Assembly (NCBI GenBank): GCA_045655645.1
Contig: JAZOPS010000024.1
Span: 1 to 25,380 of the forward strand
Length of the DNA: 25,380 nucleotides
Direction: 5' to 3'
Source of the DNA: Fimenecus sp045655645
GTDB taxonomy: Bacteria > Bacillota > Clostridia > Oscillospirales > Acutalibacteraceae
Every line of letters begins with the position of its first letter. The stretch's first letter is position 1. Shown in pieces: positions 22,728 to 25,380 of the stretch. A program made the position numbers and the translations under genes. The notes beneath the pieces are model-generated. The model was not told the DNA's origin and made no database searches. It worked only from the letters and a program-made list of their open reading frames with translations.

Positions 22728-24218
22728 GCGGTTGCTGTTTGATGTGTTGTTTGATACAAAGTAATATTCATCAAAACTTTCGTAGGTTTCATAATTGTAT
22801 TCACTATATACTAAATAAGCACCTGAAACATTACCAGCTAAGCTTTGAACGGTCCAAGAACTATTGATTTCTTCAGAATCGTTTGTTGGTAAATCACATT
22901 TGTAAACAGTATTAAAAAAATCTTTAGTTACAAATAGTGTTGAATCACCTGTTACACCAAACAAGTTTGGAACAGAATAAGTGTTTGTATTATTTTCATA
23001 GTTTAGATTACAATAGTAGTAAAAGTCCCAATATTCCATTAGGTTAGATGCATCATATCGTTCAACATCCCCATAATTTTTCATTGTAAGTGCAAAATTT
23101 TCTTGAAATACATCAGTCGAGAAAATAACATACATGTCTTTCGAAATCAATTGTGATGAAGAATAATAGCTAGTTTCATCAAAGACCAACTCTTCTACCA
23201 TTTTGTTGCTTTCTTCGTCATAAAAATATATAATTTGTTTTAGTCCGCTAAAGTCTGTAATTTCATAATATTCATCAAAGCTGCGTAACACAGAAGTGCG
23301 AACAATAGCAAATGTGTCCTTTGTTGAAGTTGTTTTTACACTGCAAACATCTTCTCTTTCAGTGTATTCATCTATAAGTTCATATTGACAATTACCCAAA
23401 GCTGACATATCAATTTTTTTATAGTTTTCAAAATCTTGGGTTATATAATAATCAGAAAAGCTAGTGAATCCACCCACTCCTTCAGATACTTGATAGCAAC
23501 TAATATAGAATATTACTCCAGCTGAAGTAACAATCATTTCTGTAGATGCTTCAGCAAGAGTATCACCAATGAATTTTGGGACATTGAATTCAGGCGTTTC
23601 CTTTTCAGTCCAATTTTCACCGTCACTCGAAATGCTATATTTTATAGTTGTAGTGTTAGGTGCTTCATCATCAGTCCAAGCATCAAAATACATGTCAACA
23701 TATGTTCCGTTGTAATTCTCATACGATTCAGATTCGTCCATTTCAAATGGAACAAACTCCCAATTAGTAAAATTTGTTGTTCTGACATAAGCAAAATCAA
23801 TGTCGTCGATTTCTTCATTGTAATATGAAACCTGGAAATAAATGTAATTATTTTTAACTACAACTCCATAAGGCACAATACTGCTAAAGTCCACTCCTGC
23901 AGCATCTGCTATTTCATTTTCATAAATTGTTGTAAAATTAACACAGTCTTTACTATAGGCAACAAAGTGCTGAGAGACCCAACTCTCTTCATCAAATATA
24001 TTGCCTATAATAAAATCATAGCCATTTGCATTTCTATGAAAATTTTCTTCACTTATACTTGCTCCGGCAGGGATGCCTTTAAGTTTCTGGATATTCGGAT
24101 TGAAATTTTGGATATTCAATTGCTGAAGCCCGCTTGTCGCAAATGACGAAATTGTTGTTAATGGTAATGTTGTCACAACCATTAAAACTGCTAATAATAA
24201 AGATAGAGCTTTTTTCAT
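22344..24218 (-). CDS. Secreted protein with cell-wall-binding repeats, truncated by a stop codon
   Basis: The 624-residue product begins with a Sec signal (MKKALSLLLAVLMVVTTLP to about SSFA). I start at ATG 24218, with GGAGG eight bases upstream; the TTG at 24233 overlaps that site. Residues about 30-490 are unrecognised but contain recurring strands such as YSKDCVNF, RTTNFTNWEF, SSDGENWTEK and ITQDFENYKK, suggesting a beta-propeller with sialidase-like (BNR) turns. A junction rich in Asn and Ser leads to wall-binding repeats from GWQLENGKWAFYENG. The frame stops at TGA 22344-22346, where every sister unit has TGG (Trp). The role could be surface glycan binding or adhesion; no catalytic motif is evident. 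Confidence 0.8.
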   Translation of the reverse strand: MKKALSLLLAVLMVVTTLPLTTISSFATSGLQQLNIQNFNPNIQKLKGIPAGASISEENFHRNANGYDFIIGNIFDEESWVSQHFVAYSKDCVNFTTIYENEIADAAGVDFSSIVPYGVVVKNNYIYFQVSYYNEEIDDIDFAYVRTTNFTNWEFVPFEMDESESYENYNGTYVDMYFDAWTDDEAPNTTTIKYSISSDGENWTEKETPEFNVPKFIGDTLAEASTEMIVTSAGVIFYISCYQVSEGVGGFTSFSDYYITQDFENYKKIDMSALGNCQYELIDEYTEREDVCSVKTTSTKDTFAIVRTSVLRSFDEYYEITDFSGLKQIIYFYDEESNKMVEELVFDETSYYSSSQLISKDMYVIFSTDVFQENFALTMKNYGDVERYDASNLMEYWDFYYYCNLNYENNTNTYSVPNLFGVTGDSTLFVTKDFFNTVYKCDLPTNDSEEINSSWTVQSLAGNVSGAYLVYSEYNYETYESFDEYYFVSNNTSNSNRNGWQLENGKWAFYENGVKLTSIWKADSKGWCYLDADGYMATNKWVRDSKGWCYVGADGYCVTNQWVADSKGWCYLGADGRMVTNKWVADSKGWCYVGADGYCVTDKWVADSKGWCYLGADGRMVTNK

Positions 24219-24252
24219 TTCTTTTTCCTCCAAAAATTAATTTTGTAAAACG

Positions 24253-24281
24253 AGTATAACACACTTTGGAAAAACACGCAA
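24253..24281 (-). promoter_or_regulatory. Promoter of the wall-binding protein gene
   Basis: Minus strand: TTGCGT (24276-24281), 17 bases, TATACT (24253-24258) preceded by TGT, an extended -10 identical to that of the glucosidase operon. Confidence 0.65.
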
Positions 24282-24301
24282 GTGCACACGCGCAAACTCT
24301 A

Positions 24302-24445
24302 ATGAAAACATACAATATGATGGATAAAAGCCGTCGTGATGTTTCAATTATCACGATTAAAAAATTTTGTGACGGACTAAACATCACTTTAGAAGAATTT
24401 TTCTCAGCCCCCGAATTTGACAATTTAGAACAAGAAATAAAATAA
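24302..24445 (+). pseudogene. Truncated Xre-type HTH regulator fragment
   Basis: This 47-codon frame encodes DKSRRDVSIITIKKFCDGLNITLEEFF and ends FDNLEQEIK. It matches the second half of small Clostridia Xre proteins: the helix after the recognition helix, then the CDGL.ITL.EFF motif and an acidic tail. The expected first 25 or so residues (helices 1-3) are not encoded upstream in this frame, and there is no ribosome binding site before the ATG. It looks like a remnant left by a deletion, next to the promoter of the wall-binding gene. A terminator still follows it. Confidence 0.65.
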
Positions 24446-24480
24446 CAGGACAAAGAATTTTCTTTGTCCTGTTGTTTTTT
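24444..24480. terminator. Bidirectional terminator between the HTH fragment and rubredoxin
   Basis: AACAGGACAAAGAA (24444-24457) pairs with TTCTTTGTCCTGTT (24460-24473), followed by GTTTTTT on the plus strand and by ATTTTATTT on the minus strand. Confidence 0.9.
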
Positions 24481-24488
24481 ATAAAATT

Positions 24489-24647
24489 TTATTCTTCCTT
24501 GGTAAATCGCTCTTTTACTACGCCACACTCAGGACAGAAAAAATAATCAGGCAAATCATCAAATTTTGTTCCGGGAGTTATATCCATTTTGGGATTGCCA
24601 TCGTTTTCATCGTACATCCAACCACAAACTTCGCACACATAAACCAT
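24489..24647 (-). CDS. Rubredoxin
   Basis: A 52-residue protein with the two rubredoxin knuckles, Cys5-x2-Cys8-Gly and Cys38-x2-Cys41-Gly, which bind one iron. Between them is PGTKFDDLPDYFFCPECG, highly typical. Rubredoxins carry single electrons at low potential, often to oxygen- or peroxide-reducing enzymes in anaerobes. The loop after WMYDEND is slightly shorter than in the classical protein. GAGGTG precedes the ATG. It is monocistronic, with a terminator after it; the partner is not in the window. Confidence 0.95.
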   Translation of the reverse strand: MVYVCEVCGWMYDENDGNPKMDITPGTKFDDLPDYFFCPECGVVKERFTKEE

Positions 24648-24741
24648 AAAAACACCTCGTTTTTTAATTTTGTGTTTATATGAGAAAAATATTCATGCTA
24701 TAGTCTAAAAAAGTTTGACAAATTCAAATTGTTTAATAAAC

Positions 24742-24768
24742 AAAAAAACGGAGCCGAAGCTCCGTTTT
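24742..24768 (-). terminator. Terminator of the PEP carboxykinase gene
   Basis: AAAACGGAGC (24745-24754) pairs with GCTCCGTTTT (24759-24768) around a four-base loop, followed on the minus strand by a run of T and TTGTTT. Confidence 0.9.
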
Positions 24769-24780
24769 CTATAATTTAAC

Positions 24781-25380
24781 TTATTTAAGGTTTGCCTTAA
24801 GTGTTTCAAGTTCTTCTTTGAGTGTTTCAGGAAGCTTGTCGCCGAATTTTGCATAGAATTCGCCGATGCCTTCTGCTTCTGCTGCCCAAAGGTCCTTATC
24901 AACGTCAAGGATGCTTTCAAGTGATTCAACTGAAACTTCACCTTCAAGACCTTCGATGTTGATGTCCTTAGCATATGGAAGGTAACCGATAGCTGTTTCC
25001 TGAGCGTCTACTTCGTTTTCGCAACGCTTGATAATCCATTCAAGAACACGAAGGTTATCACCGAAACCAGGCCACATGAAGTTGCCTTCATCGTCTTTTC
25101 TGAACCAGTTAACATTGAAGATTTTTGGAGCTTTGTCAGCATCAAGAGTCTTACCAATGTTAATCCAGTGCTGCCAATAGTCACCCATATTGTAACCGCA
25201 GAATGGAAGCATAGCCATTGGGTCACGACGAACAACACCTACTGCACCTGCTGCAGCTGCTGTTGTTTCAGAAGCCATGATTGAACCAACGAATACACCG
25301 TGATTCCAGTCTCTTGACTGATATACGAGTGGAGCAAGTTTTGCACGACGGCCACCGAATACGAAAGCAGAGATTGGAAC
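24781..25380 (-). CDS. pckG: Phosphoenolpyruvate carboxykinase (GTP), C-terminal part (runs off right edge)
   Basis: The last 199 residues are present; the 5' part lies beyond the window. FGGRRAKLAPLVYQSRDWNH, GSIMASETTAAA, MLPFCGYNMGDYWQHW, then NVNWFRKDDEGNFMWPGFGD and NLRVLEWIIKRC are characteristic of the GTP-dependent family, including the aromatic/Asn region that holds the guanine ring. It interconverts oxaloacetate and PEP. In anaerobes it may run toward oxaloacetate or serve gluconeogenesis. An internal ATG at 25278 is not the start. A strong terminator follows. Confidence 0.95.
   Translation of the reverse strand, partial: VPISAFVFGGRRAKLAPLVYQSRDWNHGVFVGSIMASETTAAAAGAVGVVRRDPMAMLPFCGYNMGDYWQHWINIGKTLDADKAPKIFNVNWFRKDDEGNFMWPGFGDNLRVLEWIIKRCENEVDAQETAIGYLPYAKDINIEGLEGEVSVESLESILDVDKDLWAAEAEGIGEFYAKFGDKLPETLKEELETLKANLK

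Overview
The window looks like chromosomal DNA from a low-GC, endospore-forming Clostridia bacterium, probably a gut-type Oscillospiraceae/Ruminococcaceae relative. The evidence is a complete spoIIAA-spoIIAB-sigF operon, an L27 protein with the Firmicutes N-terminal extension beside its processing protease, ECF-type vitamin uptake, type III pantothenate kinase, AT-rich promoters and strong GGAGG-like ribosome binding sites. It is mostly core and metabolic chromosome. I see no prophage, integrase, transposase or CRISPR array, and no convincing new multi-gene system.

Layout. 1-853 (minus): rplU-prp-rpmA with overlapping reading frames, a sigma-A promoter and a structured leader. 941-2339 (plus): the forespore sigma-F switch (SpoIIAA, SpoIIAB, SigF). 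2401-4611 (plus): a large lipoprotein, probably DUF5696-like. It converges on a zinc-ribbon/kinase-fold/PASTA membrane protein (4657-6312, minus) whose three key kinase residues are all replaced. 6389-9986 (minus): a four-gene unit of Xre regulator, DtxR-family metal regulator and two flavoproteins. It diverges from an alpha/beta hydrolase (10134-11174) across a region with two inverted repeats.

11276-11466 is an intergenic repeat element with a second, inverted partial copy at 21970-22010. A tRNA-Pro(CGG) and cysK follow on the plus strand. proC, mscL (with a C-terminal zinc ribbon) and a PflX-like radical SAM gene lie on the minus strand. Back-to-back promoters separate the last of these from coaX and a pantothenate-type ECF S component (plus). 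ylmH comes next (minus).

17290-21772 (minus) is a sugar-use operon: a GH13 alpha-glucosidase with the valine typical of alpha-1,6 specificity, and two tandem paralogous MFS transporters. 22101-24218 (minus) encodes a secreted protein with cell-wall-binding repeats, interrupted by a TGG-to-TGA stop inside the repeats. The right edge holds a truncated Xre fragment, a short rubredoxin gene and the 3' part of GTP-dependent PEP carboxykinase.

The points most worth a second look are the predicted pseudokinase, the nonsense codon and two-unit periodicity in the wall-binding repeats, the hairpin-pair repeat with a compensatory base change, and the shared inverted repeats between the Xre regulator and the hydrolase. 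Several starts are reassigned to non-ATG or internal codons from ribosome binding sites or promoter positions. All family assignments are by reading motifs; no database search was possible.
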